DNA of 64,000 bases, taken from NCBI RefSeq assembly GCF_013032005.1, contig NZ_WQBE01000006.1:62001-126000 (forward strand), in the 5' to 3' direction. Position numbers and translations under genes: made by a program. Below, piece by piece: positions 9,423 to 17,324 of this stretch. Position 1 is the first letter of the stretch, and each line of letters opens with the position of its first letter. The notes under the pieces were generated by a model. That model ran no database searches. It was not told where the DNA came from and worked only from the letters and a program-made list of their open reading frames with translations. Source of the DNA: Ruegeria atlantica. Lineage in GTDB: Bacteria > Pseudomonadota > Alphaproteobacteria > Rhodobacterales > Rhodobacteraceae.

Positions 9423-10165
9423 ACGGTTTCATCGAAGCACGTATAGACAAATGGATGCGCAGCGTACGCAAAAGGCTGGCCCCCCGGCGTTTGAAGCGCA
9501 TCCCGCAAAACGCGCCGGAAAATTGCGTCATCGTCGCCAGCAATGGCCGGTCAGGTAGCACAATGACCTTTCTGGCCCTTGCAGATTCGCTAAGGGACGT
9601 TGATAGGGAAGCTGCGAAAAAATCGAACTTCATCGCCCGGCTGGACGACGCAACATTTCACGCGCCTTGCGTGTACAAGACACACGATTACCCTCAGCCC
9701 CTCTCTTCATGGCCCGAGAACACTCGGGTCGTTTTTTGTTTTGGGTCTGCTAAGGATTCCGCTTTTTCCGTCTATTCCGCGCTGGACAGATACGGTGCAG
9801 ATTGGATCGACCTGCATTTTCATCACCTGCATGCCACCGGCACCTATGACGAACTGTTTCAGCGCGATGTGCTGCAGCAGGCGCGGCAGATCAAGGAATG
9901 GGTGACATATGAAGACGTCCCTGTTCTGTGCGTTCACTATGACGCGCTTTGGGAATATCAGGAAACCATCTCGCGCTTTACTGGATTGGACTTCAAGCCC
10001 CCTGAACGGCGCGAGCGTGTGCCAAAGGACATTCCGGCAGGACTCAAAGCTGCAGCCGATCTTGTTTACGATCCGATCGACGAAGTGATCGAACACCTGC
10101 CACGGTGTTTTGTTGCGTCAAAACAATACCGAATGACTGTCGAAGAACTACCGATTTCCAACTGA
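9419..10165 (+). CDS. Sulfotransferase-like protein 1
   Basis: A 248-residue protein that begins at an ATG overlapping the ettA stop (ATGA). The core holds a P-loop-like PAPS-binding element, SNGRSGSTM at 41-49, the 5'-phosphosulfate loop of sulfotransferases. No signal peptide or membrane segment is evident. The acceptor cannot be told from sequence; polysaccharide or small-molecule sulfation are both possible. Base composition is visibly lower in GC than ettA, hinting at later acquisition, although translational overlap with a housekeeping gene shows it is now integrated. A second, only distantly similar sulfotransferase follows. Confidence 0.7.
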   Translation: MNGFIEARIDKWMRSVRKRLAPRRLKRIPQNAPENCVIVASNGRSGSTMTFLALADSLRDVDREAAKKSNFIARLDDATFHAPCVYKTHDYPQPLSSWPENTRVVFCFGSAKDSAFSVYSALDRYGADWIDLHFHHLHATGTYDELFQRDVLQQARQIKEWVTYEDVPVLCVHYDALWEYQETISRFTGLDFKPPERRERVPKDIPAGLKAAADLVYDPIDEVIEHLPRCFVASKQYRMTVEELPISN

Positions 10166-10311
10166 AGACCGCAGATCAAAGCACCCTGACTGGATGTTCG
10201 ACGATGCATCACCCAGGTCAGACCAGCTTGGCAATTGGAAAAAAGTGGGTCAGGTTGCAACTGTTGGTCACATCGCAGCCGCAGCAGACGAGTAACAAAA
10301 GGACAATATTT

Positions 10312-11067
10312 GTGAGAGTGCTTTTCTCAAAGGGGCTTGTTTTCATATCCAAGCCACGCTGTGGTTCCACATCAATCCGCAGACATCTGGGCCCTTTTCT
10401 TTCAAAGGATGACGGTGATTTTGCTGTCGATGTGGCCAAAACGGTCGAGCATTTTCACCCGCATGATACGGCGCCCTATGTCAAAGCAAAGCTGGCAGAG
10501 TTGTACCCGGATCACCCAAAGCTGACCTATTTCATGACCATCCGTAATCCGGTTGATATGCTCTGGTCATATTATCGGTTTTTTCGACCTGATGCTGATT
10601 GTCTCTACAACTATCAATCCGATTGGAATGAAAACTCGACAATCGACTTTGAAGAATGGATTCAATTCGGCAAAGTTGGCATGAACCCTGCCTGGCAGGA
10701 ACTTGCGCCCAAATGGATCTCGACCCAGAACCTTTCCCCGCTCAGCCTAGAAGCACATGCCATCGACCGCGCAGGCGTCAACCACGTCAAAAACGTGTTT
10801 CAGCTTGAAAACACTGAGAAACTGAACAGGTGGCTAACCAGCAAGCTGGAAAATCGCAGATTCCCAGCTTTGTCCGAGGCTTGGCGGTCTCGCAGACTTA
10901 AGCCACTTTCCAGTGCCAAGAACAAACAAAAGGCGCTTCCACACGTTAATCAATCGGATGGGGTTGGAAAGGCCGCAAGTGATCAACGACCCGTTGTTCT
11001 GTCAGACCAAAGTCTGAAGGCGATCCGAACAATGTTTCCTGAGGAAAGCAAGATTTACAAGATTTGA
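10312..11067 (+). CDS. Sulfotransferase family protein 2
   Basis: A 251-residue protein with the PAPS-binding loop KPRCGSTSIR at 14-23 and the 3'-phosphate-binding segment IRNPVDMLWSYYRFF, both standard for sulfotransferase family 2 (carbohydrate-type) enzymes. I chose the GTG at 10312 because AAAAGGA lies 8-9 bases upstream and the P-loop then sits near the N-terminus as in relatives; an in-frame ATG at 10204 would add 36 residues of unconvincing sequence. Its moderate GC content and many AT-rich codons contrast with its neighbours. It probably acts with the preceding gene on the same or a related extracellular glycan, which is inference from adjacency. Confidence 0.75.
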   Translation: MRVLFSKGLVFISKPRCGSTSIRRHLGPFLSKDDGDFAVDVAKTVEHFHPHDTAPYVKAKLAELYPDHPKLTYFMTIRNPVDMLWSYYRFFRPDADCLYNYQSDWNENSTIDFEEWIQFGKVGMNPAWQELAPKWISTQNLSPLSLEAHAIDRAGVNHVKNVFQLENTEKLNRWLTSKLENRRFPALSEAWRSRRLKPLSSAKNKQKALPHVNQSDGVGKAASDQRPVVLSDQSLKAIRTMFPEESKIYKI

Positions 11068-11277
11068 CTCGCCCTTAACCGAACGGCCAATTGCCTACTG
11101 AAGGATATCGCCTTCAGCACTCTCTTGCCCTGCGCTTGTGCAAATGCCATATCTGACGGGCACACGTTTTTCTATTTCGACCTACTGTCTCCTTCTACGG
11201 CGCTCAGTCTATCGATACAGACAACGACGCCGGGCTGCCGCAACACCGTGGGCAGCACTAAACAGGAGACAACGGAT
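11068..11277 (+). other. Long upstream region of the cold-shock gene
   Basis: The 210 bases before the cold-shock gene hold no credible ORF. They include a 7-bp hairpin (CTGAAGG/CCTTCAG, 11098-11117) just after the sulfotransferase. The length is compatible with the long structured 5' leaders typical of cold-shock genes, but no promoter can be placed with confidence. Confidence 0.35.
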
Positions 11278-11484
11278 ATGCCCGCAGGCACCGTAAAATG
11301 GTTCAACACAACCAAAGGCTATGGCTTTATCGCACCCGAAGATGGCGGCAAAGACATCTTCGTACACATCTCAGCTGTCGAGCGTTCGGGTCTGACCGGC
11401 CTGGCCGACAATCAGAAAGTCACGTACGAGCTGCGCTCGGGTCGTGACGGCCGCGAAAGCGCCGACGACATTCAGTTGGCGTAA
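11278..11484 (+). CDS. cspA: Cold-shock domain protein (CspA family)
   Basis: A 68-residue single cold-shock domain that binds single-stranded RNA or DNA and melts RNA secondary structure. RNP1 is KGYGFI at 13-18 and RNP2 is DIFVHI at 26-31, with the usual N-terminal GTVKWFN. An open frame extends 51 codons further upstream but has no homology, and AGGAG lies about 10 bases before this ATG. A strong intrinsic terminator follows directly, so it is a single-gene transcript. Whether it is cold-induced cannot be read from sequence. Confidence 0.95.
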   Translation: MPAGTVKWFNTTKGYGFIAPEDGGKDIFVHISAVERSGLTGLADNQKVTYELRSGRDGRESADDIQLA

Positions 11485-11491
11485 GTCAATG

Positions 11492-11519
11492 AAAGGGCAG
11501 AGTATTTCTCTGCCCTTTT
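11492..11519 (+). terminator. Rho-independent terminator after cspA
   Basis: A perfect 11-bp stem (AAAGGGCAGAG, 11492-11502, with its complement at 11508-11518), a 5-base loop and a short T-rich tail lie 7 bases after the cold-shock gene stop. This is the clearest plus-strand terminator in the window. Confidence 0.9.
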
Positions 11520-11675
11520 CCTTACTGGACGACCACTTTCGCGTTTGACCACCGTCCGCAAGTGTGTCCCGGCGAATACATCACAAACAGGTTACTTCTC
11601 TCCGGCGATTGACCAGATCGGCTATCATTCCGACATTAGGGTCAATAATTTTGTGTTTTGTTGAAGAGAGCTGCC

Positions 11676-12236
11676 ATGTTCACGCGCCGTACTTTCCTGA
11701 CAGCAACTGCTGCCACCAGCCTTTTGCCCGGTGTTGCAATCGCAAAGCAAAAAGCTGTCGAATACGATCCCACGCCGCAATACGTGCGGATCAAGAAAGA
11801 GTTTTTGCCGGGTCAGTTGCTTGTCGTTCCCCGGTCCTTCTACCTCTACTACGTTACCGAACCGCGCAAGGCGGTCCGCTATGGGTGCGGGGTGGGTAAG
11901 GCGGGGTTGGAATTCACCGGCACCGCCACGATCGACGTCAAGAAGGAGTGGCCGACCTGGCGCCCGACTGATGAGATGATCGAACGCGAACCCGTCACAT
12001 ATGCCAAGTTCAAGGACAATGACTATGTCCAACCCGGTGGAGGCGACAATCCATTGGGGGCGCGGGCGCTGTATTTGTTCCAGAACGGTGTCGATACCTA
12101 TTTCCGCATTCACGGCACCACGCAGCCGCAAACCATTGGGCGGGCAGCATCCAACGGCTGTATTCGCATGCTGAATTCACATGTGGTCGATCTGTATGAG
12201 CGTGTGCCCATCGGCACCGTGGTCACTGTCGTCTGA
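11676..12236 (+). CDS. L,D-transpeptidase (YkuD domain), exported
   Basis: A 186-residue periplasmic enzyme expected to form 3-3 peptidoglycan cross-links or attach proteins to the wall. The YkuD active-site block is complete: H146 in HGTTQPQTIG, then SNGCIRM with the nucleophile C162. The N-terminus TRRTFLTATAATSLLPG followed by AIA is a twin-arginine-type signal. I use the ATG at 11676, since an earlier one at 11658 only adds MLKRAA before the signal. Its stop codon abuts the stop of the convergent esterase, forming TGATCA. Confidence 0.92.
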   Translation: MFTRRTFLTATAATSLLPGVAIAKQKAVEYDPTPQYVRIKKEFLPGQLLVVPRSFYLYYVTEPRKAVRYGCGVGKAGLEFTGTATIDVKKEWPTWRPTDEMIEREPVTYAKFKDNDYVQPGGGDNPLGARALYLFQNGVDTYFRIHGTTQPQTIGRAASNGCIRMLNSHVVDLYERVPIGTVVTVV

Positions 12237-12896
12237 TCACTGCCGGGTGGCGTTCACAAGCTCCAACACGTATGGACCTAGGTTCTCAACGATCAAGGTC
12301 ACACCTGCGGCATTCGGATGAATGCCATCTGATTGCATGTAGTTGCGGGCGGCGTCCGGATCGCCCCCGGCTGTCAGCCCAGCAAAGAAACTGGGCGCAT
12401 AACCTGTTTCATACGCTGTCGCCAAGTCGGGATAGATCGCGTCAAACGCTTCTTTGTAGTCCGCCCCATAATTCCCCGGCGCTTGCATGCCGACCAGCAG
12501 GATATCGACCTCCGAGCTGTCTGCCACTTTTACAATTGCCTCAAGATTACTGCGCGACACTGCCGGATCGATCCCCCGCAGCAGATCATTACCGCCCAGC
12601 GCCACGATTATGCCGTCCACTTCCGGTGTCAAAGTCCAGTCCACGCGCGCGGCGCCTCCGGCTGTGGTATCGCCGGATACACCGGCGTTGATCAGGCGCA
12701 CATCCGCGCCTTGTGCCCTCAACCACCGATCCAACTGCGGTACAAACCCGTCCTCTTCCGGCAACCCATAGCCTTGTGTCAGGGAATCGCCTAAGGCTGC
12801 GATTACGATCTGTTCGGCTGTGGCCCCAAAACCGCAGCAAACAAATATCACCGACATCAAAGCCTTGCGCACCATCAGAACCGCTCCATATCCCAT
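12237..12896 (-). CDS. tesA: Arylesterase / lysophospholipase, SGNH hydrolase (TesA-like)
   Basis: A secreted GDSL/SGNH esterase of 219 residues, with a signal peptide in the first 27 or so. The four blocks are visible: GDSLTQGYG with nucleophile S38, a glycine block near 71-75 (NAGVSGDTT), GGND with N103, and the catalytic pair D190/H193 in SDGIHPN. Typical activities are thioesterase, arylesterase and lysophospholipase. It lies back to back with the ybbA-ybbP ABC genes with only 26 bases between starts, the same tesA/ybbA/ybbP order as in E. coli, which suggests a conserved functional link at the membrane. Confidence 0.93.
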   Translation of the reverse strand: MGYGAVLMVRKALMSVIFVCCGFGATAEQIVIAALGDSLTQGYGLPEEDGFVPQLDRWLRAQGADVRLINAGVSGDTTAGGAARVDWTLTPEVDGIIVALGGNDLLRGIDPAVSRSNLEAIVKVADSSEVDILLVGMQAPGNYGADYKEAFDAIYPDLATAYETGYAPSFFAGLTAGGDPDAARNYMQSDGIHPNAAGVTLIVENLGPYVLELVNATRQ

Positions 12897-12922
12897 TTGA
12901 CCGCCTTCATTTGGAAAGACCT

Positions 12923-13618
12923 ATGACGACACCTGTTCTTTCGCTCCAAAATGCCGCTTTGTCGCTGGATGGCAATGCCGGGCGGGTCAAAATCCTACAT
13001 GACATATCCCTGACCGTAGCCAAAGGTGAGACACTGGGGCTGGTGGGGCCGTCCGGGTCGGGCAAATCCTCGTTGTTGATGCTGATGGGCGGGCTGGAAC
13101 TGGCGACGGCGGGCAAGATCACCGCCCTTGGCAACGATCTGACAGAAATGGACGAAGACGCCTTGGCCCGTTTCCGGCGGGACACGATTGGGGTGGTGTT
13201 TCAGAACTTCCACCTTATCCCGACCATGACCGCGCTGGAAAACGTGGCCACGCCGCTGGAACTGGCCGGACACAGGGATGCGTTCGACAGCGCCGAGGCC
13301 GAACTGGAAGCGGTCGGCCTGTCCCATCGGCGCGATCATTACCCGGCGCAATTGTCGGGGGGTGAACAACAACGGGTGGCGCTGGCCCGGGCGTCAGCCC
13401 CGCGACCGCAGATATTGCTGGCGGATGAACCCACGGGAAATCTGGACGATGCAACTGGTGCCGCCATTGTCGATCTTCTGTTTGGTCTGCGTGACAAACA
13501 CGGCGCAACACTGGTTCTGGTCACGCACAGCCACAGTCTGGCGCGCAAGTGCGACAGGGTCGTGCGGTTGCGAGATGGAACGATTGCCGAAGACGTTCAG
13601 CAGGAGGCCGCGGAATGA
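12923..13618 (+). CDS. ybbA: ABC transporter ATP-binding protein (YbbA/LolD-like)
   Basis: A 231-residue ATPase of the MacB/LolD/FtsE type. Walker A is GPSGSGKSS at 42-50; the signature is LSGGEQQRVALARA, followed by ILLADEPTGNLD. It pairs with the FtsX-like permease that follows, whose start overlaps its stop (ATGA). These ATPases drive mechanotransmission or lipid/lipoprotein handling rather than classical transport. The divergent TesA-like esterase and this order support assignment to the poorly understood YbbAP system rather than LolCDE. Confidence 0.9.
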   Translation: MTTPVLSLQNAALSLDGNAGRVKILHDISLTVAKGETLGLVGPSGSGKSSLLMLMGGLELATAGKITALGNDLTEMDEDALARFRRDTIGVVFQNFHLIPTMTALENVATPLELAGHRDAFDSAEAELEAVGLSHRRDHYPAQLSGGEQQRVALARASAPRPQILLADEPTGNLDDATGAAIVDLLFGLRDKHGATLVLVTHSHSLARKCDRVVRLRDGTIAEDVQQEAAE

Positions 13619-16143
13619 GCCTGCGGCTGGCTGGCCGTCTGGCCCGGCGCGAGCTGCGCGGCGGCCTGCGCGGTTTTCGAGTGTTTCTGGCCTGTCTTGC
13701 GCTGGGTGTTGCCGCCATCGCCGCCGTTGGATCGGTGCGTCAGGCCATCCAGACGGGACTTGCCCAGGAAGGCGCTGCGCTTCTGGGTGGAGACGCCCAA
13801 TTGGAATTCACCTACCGCTTCGCCAATGAGGATGAGCGTGACTGGATGGAACAGACCGCAACGGCTGTGTCTGAAGTGGTCGACTTCCGCTCTATGGCCG
13901 TAGTCCAGCAAGGCGAGGAAGCCCAGCGCGCGCTGACCCAGGTGAAATCGGTGGATGCGGCTTATCCGTTGTTGGGCACACCCGTGCTGGACCCTGACCA
14001 AACGCTATCCGCCGCTCTGGATGGTGATCAGAACCTGCCCGGAGCGGTCATGGATCCGGTGCTGATGGATCGGTTAGGTCTGTCCGTCGGAGACCGCTTT
14101 GCCCTTGGTACGCAAGAGTTTGCCCTGACCGCCGCCCTGATTCACGAGCCGGACGGGGCTGCCGACGGGTTCGGATTGGGGCCGCGTACTTTGGTACGAA
14201 CCGAAGATTTACAGGCGTCGGGCCTTTTGGCGCCGGGGACGTTGTTTTCCACCAAATACCGGCTGGCTTTGCCACCCGATACTGACCTTGCGGCCTTGTC
14301 CACCACAGCACAGCAAAGTTTCGACAGTACCGGTATGCGCTGGACCGATGCCCGCAATGGCGCTCCGGGGATCGCGGAATTCGTCGCCCGCCTCAGCGCC
14401 TTTCTGGTTCTTGTGGGACTGTCGGGTCTGGCGGTTGGCGGTATTGGCGTCTCTGCCGCCGTCCGGGCCTATCTGGGGCAAAAGACCGAAACCATCGCCA
14501 CGCTGCGCACTTTAGGGGCGGATCGCGCGACGATTTTGCAAACCTACATGATCCAGATCGGTGTATTGTCCGGTATTGGCATCCTTATAGGCATAACTTT
14601 GGGTGGGCTACTTTCCCTGCTACTGGCCCCGCTGATCGAAAGCCAATTACCTGTCCCGGCGGTCTTCTCGCTTTATACGCGTCCGCTGGCCGAGGCCGCG
14701 CTATACGGGGTTCTGACGGCCTTCCTGTTCACCCTCTGGCCCCTGGCCCGCACCGAAGAAGTGCGGGCCGCGACCCTGTTCCGCGATGCGTTGTCTTCGG
14801 CCCACGCCTTCCCGCGCCCGGTATTCATCCTGGCGACTGGCATCGGGCTGGTCCTGCTGGTCGCATCAGCATCCTGGTTCAGCGGTTCGGCACGTCTGAC
14901 ACTCTGGACCAGCGGAGGGCTGGTCGGCGCGCTGCTTGTGCTGTCTCTGTCGGCTTTGGCAATCCGCAAGTTTGCCCGTTTCGGTGCCAAACCAGCACGT
15001 GGTCGCCCGGCCCTGCGATGGGCCTTATCGGCCATCTCGGACCCGCGCGAAGGGGCTGCGTCGGTCGTGCTGTCCTTGGGGCTGGGGCTTTCGGTACTAG
15101 CCGCCGTTGGCCAGATTGACGGAACCTTGCGCAATGCAATCGCAGGCAATTTGCCGGACGTGGCGCCATCCTATTTCTTCGTCGACATTCAAAAAGACCA
15201 GATGCCCGGTTTTACCGAACGGCTGAACGCTGACCCGGCTGTCACCCGTGTTGAAAGCGCACCGATGCTGCGGGGGATCATCACCCAGATCAACGGCCGC
15301 CCTGCCCGTGAGGTAGCTGGCGACCACTGGGTTCTAGACGGTGATCGGGGCGTGACCTATTCCGCCGCTCGGCCACAAAACACCCGCGTCACGGCAGGCG
15401 AATGGTGGCCGGATGACTATTCCGGTTCACCGCAGGTCAGTTTCGCGGCAGAAGAGGCCGAGGAAATGGGCCTGTCCCTAGGCGACGAGTTGACCGTAAA
15501 TATCCTTGGCCGGGACATCACTGCCGAAATCACCTCACTACGCGAGGTCGATTTTTCAACCGCCGGCATCGGCTTTATCATGTCGATGAACCCTTCGGCG
15601 CTGGCCGGAGCCCCACACAGCTTTATCGCCACCGTCTATGCCGAAGAACAGGCCGAGGCTGCCATTCTGCGCGACCTGGCCGGGCAATATCCGAACATCA
15701 CAGCGATCCGGGTGCGGGACGCGATTGATCGTGTCTCAGGCCTGCTGGCCGGGCTGGCGGCGGCGACCTCCTATGGAGCGGGTGTGTCTTTGCTGACCGG
15801 TTTCTTGGTCCTGATTGGGGCCGCCGCAGCAGGCGAAACCGCGCGCCGCTGCGAATCTGCGATCCTCAAGACATTGGGCGCAGACCGGCGGCGCATCTTG
15901 CTCAGCTTTGCGCTGCGTTCGATCTTGCTGGGCGCGGCCGCCGGATGTGTCGCCCTGCTGACCGGGATATTAGGGGGTTGGGCTGTGGCCACATACATCT
16001 TTGACACCGGGTTCACGGTCATCTGGAGTTCAGCCCTGGGTATCGTGCTGGCTGGAATCCTTGTGACACTGGGCGCAGGTCTGGTCTTTGCCCTGCGCCC
16101 ACTGGCGGTACGCCCGGCCAGCATTCTGCGCGCCGCTGACTAG
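13615..16143 (+). CDS. ybbP: FtsX-like ABC permease (YbbP-like)
   Basis: An 842-residue inner-membrane protein with two FtsX-type units. One membrane segment lies near the N-terminus (VFLACLALGVAAIAAVG), followed by a large periplasmic domain and a block of several membrane helices around residues 260-470. A second large periplasmic domain and a final three-helix FtsX block end at about residue 830. This double arrangement is the YbbP architecture, about twice the size of MacB or LolC units. The start at 13615 overlaps the ybbA stop. The substrate is unknown; lipid or esterase-product handling is a reasonable inference from the tesA neighbour. Confidence 0.9.
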   Translation: MSLRLAGRLARRELRGGLRGFRVFLACLALGVAAIAAVGSVRQAIQTGLAQEGAALLGGDAQLEFTYRFANEDERDWMEQTATAVSEVVDFRSMAVVQQGEEAQRALTQVKSVDAAYPLLGTPVLDPDQTLSAALDGDQNLPGAVMDPVLMDRLGLSVGDRFALGTQEFALTAALIHEPDGAADGFGLGPRTLVRTEDLQASGLLAPGTLFSTKYRLALPPDTDLAALSTTAQQSFDSTGMRWTDARNGAPGIAEFVARLSAFLVLVGLSGLAVGGIGVSAAVRAYLGQKTETIATLRTLGADRATILQTYMIQIGVLSGIGILIGITLGGLLSLLLAPLIESQLPVPAVFSLYTRPLAEAALYGVLTAFLFTLWPLARTEEVRAATLFRDALSSAHAFPRPVFILATGIGLVLLVASASWFSGSARLTLWTSGGLVGALLVLSLSALAIRKFARFGAKPARGRPALRWALSAISDPREGAASVVLSLGLGLSVLAAVGQIDGTLRNAIAGNLPDVAPSYFFVDIQKDQMPGFTERLNADPAVTRVESAPMLRGIITQINGRPAREVAGDHWVLDGDRGVTYSAARPQNTRVTAGEWWPDDYSGSPQVSFAAEEAEEMGLSLGDELTVNILGRDITAEITSLREVDFSTAGIGFIMSMNPSALAGAPHSFIATVYAEEQAEAAILRDLAGQYPNITAIRVRDAIDRVSGLLAGLAAATSYGAGVSLLTGFLVLIGAAAAGETARRCESAILKTLGADRRRILLSFALRSILLGAAAGCVALLTGILGGWAVATYIFDTGFTVIWSSALGIVLAGILVTLGAGLVFALRPLAVRPASILRAAD

Positions 16144-16145
16144 GA

Positions 16146-16592
16146 TCAGCGCACGCAGGCCACCGGTTGCAGGATTTGCAACAGCTGTTCGTTGTCACAG
16201 ACCAGCGCATCCAGCGTGATCTCGTCCAGCGAGGCATAGAAAACCTCGGCAGCGTCGCTAAGCGCCACCCGCAACCGACACGCATCGGTCAGTGGACAAG
16301 TATTGTCGGCATCGGCAAAACACTCGGCGATCGGTAAAGCGCCCTCGACATGGCGAAAAACCGACCCGACGCGAATTTCGTCAGCTGGGCGCGCCAGAGA
16401 CATACCGCCATTGCGACCGCGCTGGGTGCTCAGGTAATTTAGCTGGCTCAATTGATTGATCACCTGTGCCAGATGGTTTTCCGAGATATTGCACACATCC
16501 GCAATCTCGGCCTTTGTCACCAATCGATCCTGATGCGCCGCACAATACATCAAAAGGCGCACTGCTATGTTTGTCCGTTTGGTAATCCGCAT
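16146..16592 (-). CDS. nsrR: Rrf2 family regulator, NsrR-like
   Basis: A 148-residue iron-sulfur regulator. A winged helix-turn-helix fills residues 1-70 (KAEIADVCNISENHLAQVINQL), and three cysteines C91, C99 and C105 (C-x7-C-x5-C) can ligate a cluster. The tail ACRLRVAL...FYASLDEITLDAL matches the NsrR branch, whose members sense nitric oxide. An ATG at 16590-16592 with GGGAGG upstream is preferred over one 21 codons earlier. An FNR-type box lies 57 bases upstream, linking it to oxygen or NO control. Its targets cannot be deduced here. Confidence 0.85.
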   Translation of the reverse strand: MRITKRTNIAVRLLMYCAAHQDRLVTKAEIADVCNISENHLAQVINQLSQLNYLSTQRGRNGGMSLARPADEIRVGSVFRHVEGALPIAECFADADNTCPLTDACRLRVALSDAAEVFYASLDEITLDALVCDNEQLLQILQPVACVR

Positions 16593-16648
16593 GTTGGCCT
16601 CCCAAATTTCAAGGTGGGACCTTATTGCATGTCTGGCAAAAAAGCGGT

Positions 16649-16662
16649 TTGACATACATCAA
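16649..16662. promoter_or_regulatory. FNR/Dnr-type operator
   Basis: TTGAC-ATAC-ATCAA matches the FNR/FnrL/Dnr consensus TTGAT-N4-ATCAA with one mismatch. It lies between the divergent nsrR-like gene (57 bases from its start) and the gamma-glutamylcyclotransferase-like gene (24 bases from its start). From that spacing it could activate nsrR or repress the plus-strand gene under low oxygen. Confidence 0.6.
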
Positions 16663-16686
16663 TCGCTTAGAAGGACATGTAGGCGC

Positions 16687-17298
16687 ATGGCGGACCCTTA
16701 TTTCTTTGGCTATGGCAGCCTTGTGAACCTTTCGACCCATGATTTCCCCGATCCGCACCCGGCCCGGTTAAAGGGATGGCGGCGCGCCTGGCGCCATACC
16801 GATCTGCGCCCGGTGGCCTTTCTGACAGCAGTGCCGGACCCGGATTGTGAGATTGAGGGGATGATAGCTCATGTGCCGAAAAACGACTGGGCGGCGCTGG
16901 ATGAACGGGAATGGGCTTATGATCGGGTGCCTGCCACGCAGGCGGTGACACACCCCCTGACCCATGACGTTGAAATTGCCGTCTATGCGGTGCCGCATGA
17001 CCGTCATACCGCACCCAGCAACCACCACCCGCTGCTGCTAAGTTATATTGACGTGGTTGTGCAGGGTTATCTGCGTGCCTTCGGACCCGATGGAGTGGAT
17101 CGGTTTTTTGCAACCACCGATGGTTGGGACGCGCCAATCCTGAATGATCGCGCAGAACCTCGGTATCCGCGCCATCAGCAACTAAAACCGGCAGAGACCG
17201 AATTGGTGGATGATCGTTTGCAACAGGTTTCGGCACAAGTGCTGCAGACCGGCCAACAAAAAAAGGCAGGCGGTTTGCCTGCCTCATTCGTGTTCTAG
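16687..17298 (+). CDS. Gamma-glutamylcyclotransferase-like protein
   Basis: A 203-residue protein of the GGCT/AIG2 fold. The substrate-binding motif GYGSLVN is at 8-14, and an acidic general-base candidate lies in LDEREWAYDRV, as in enzymes that cyclise gamma-glutamyl amino acids to 5-oxoproline. It may act in glutathione or gamma-glutamyl peptide turnover; gshB is about 29 kb away. The start is ATG 16687, with AAGGA about 12 bases upstream. The last 14 residues are encoded by DNA that also forms the gltX terminator on the other strand, so the natural C-terminus may vary between strains. Confidence 0.8.
   Translation: MADPYFFGYGSLVNLSTHDFPDPHPARLKGWRRAWRHTDLRPVAFLTAVPDPDCEIEGMIAHVPKNDWAALDEREWAYDRVPATQAVTHPLTHDVEIAVYAVPHDRHTAPSNHHPLLLSYIDVVVQGYLRAFGPDGVDRFFATTDGWDAPILNDRAEPRYPRHQQLKPAETELVDDRLQQVSAQVLQTGQQKKAGGLPASFVF
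17258..17284 (-). terminator. Rho-independent terminator of gltX
   Basis: Read on the minus strand, a perfect 8-bp stem (AGGCAGGC/GCCTGCCT, 5-base loop) is followed by seven Ts. It lies 41 bases past the gltX stop and inside the 3' end of the convergent gamma-glutamylcyclotransferase-like gene. Confidence 0.88.
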
Positions 17299-17324
17299 GC
17301 TGATTAATACCGGATCAGGTACAT

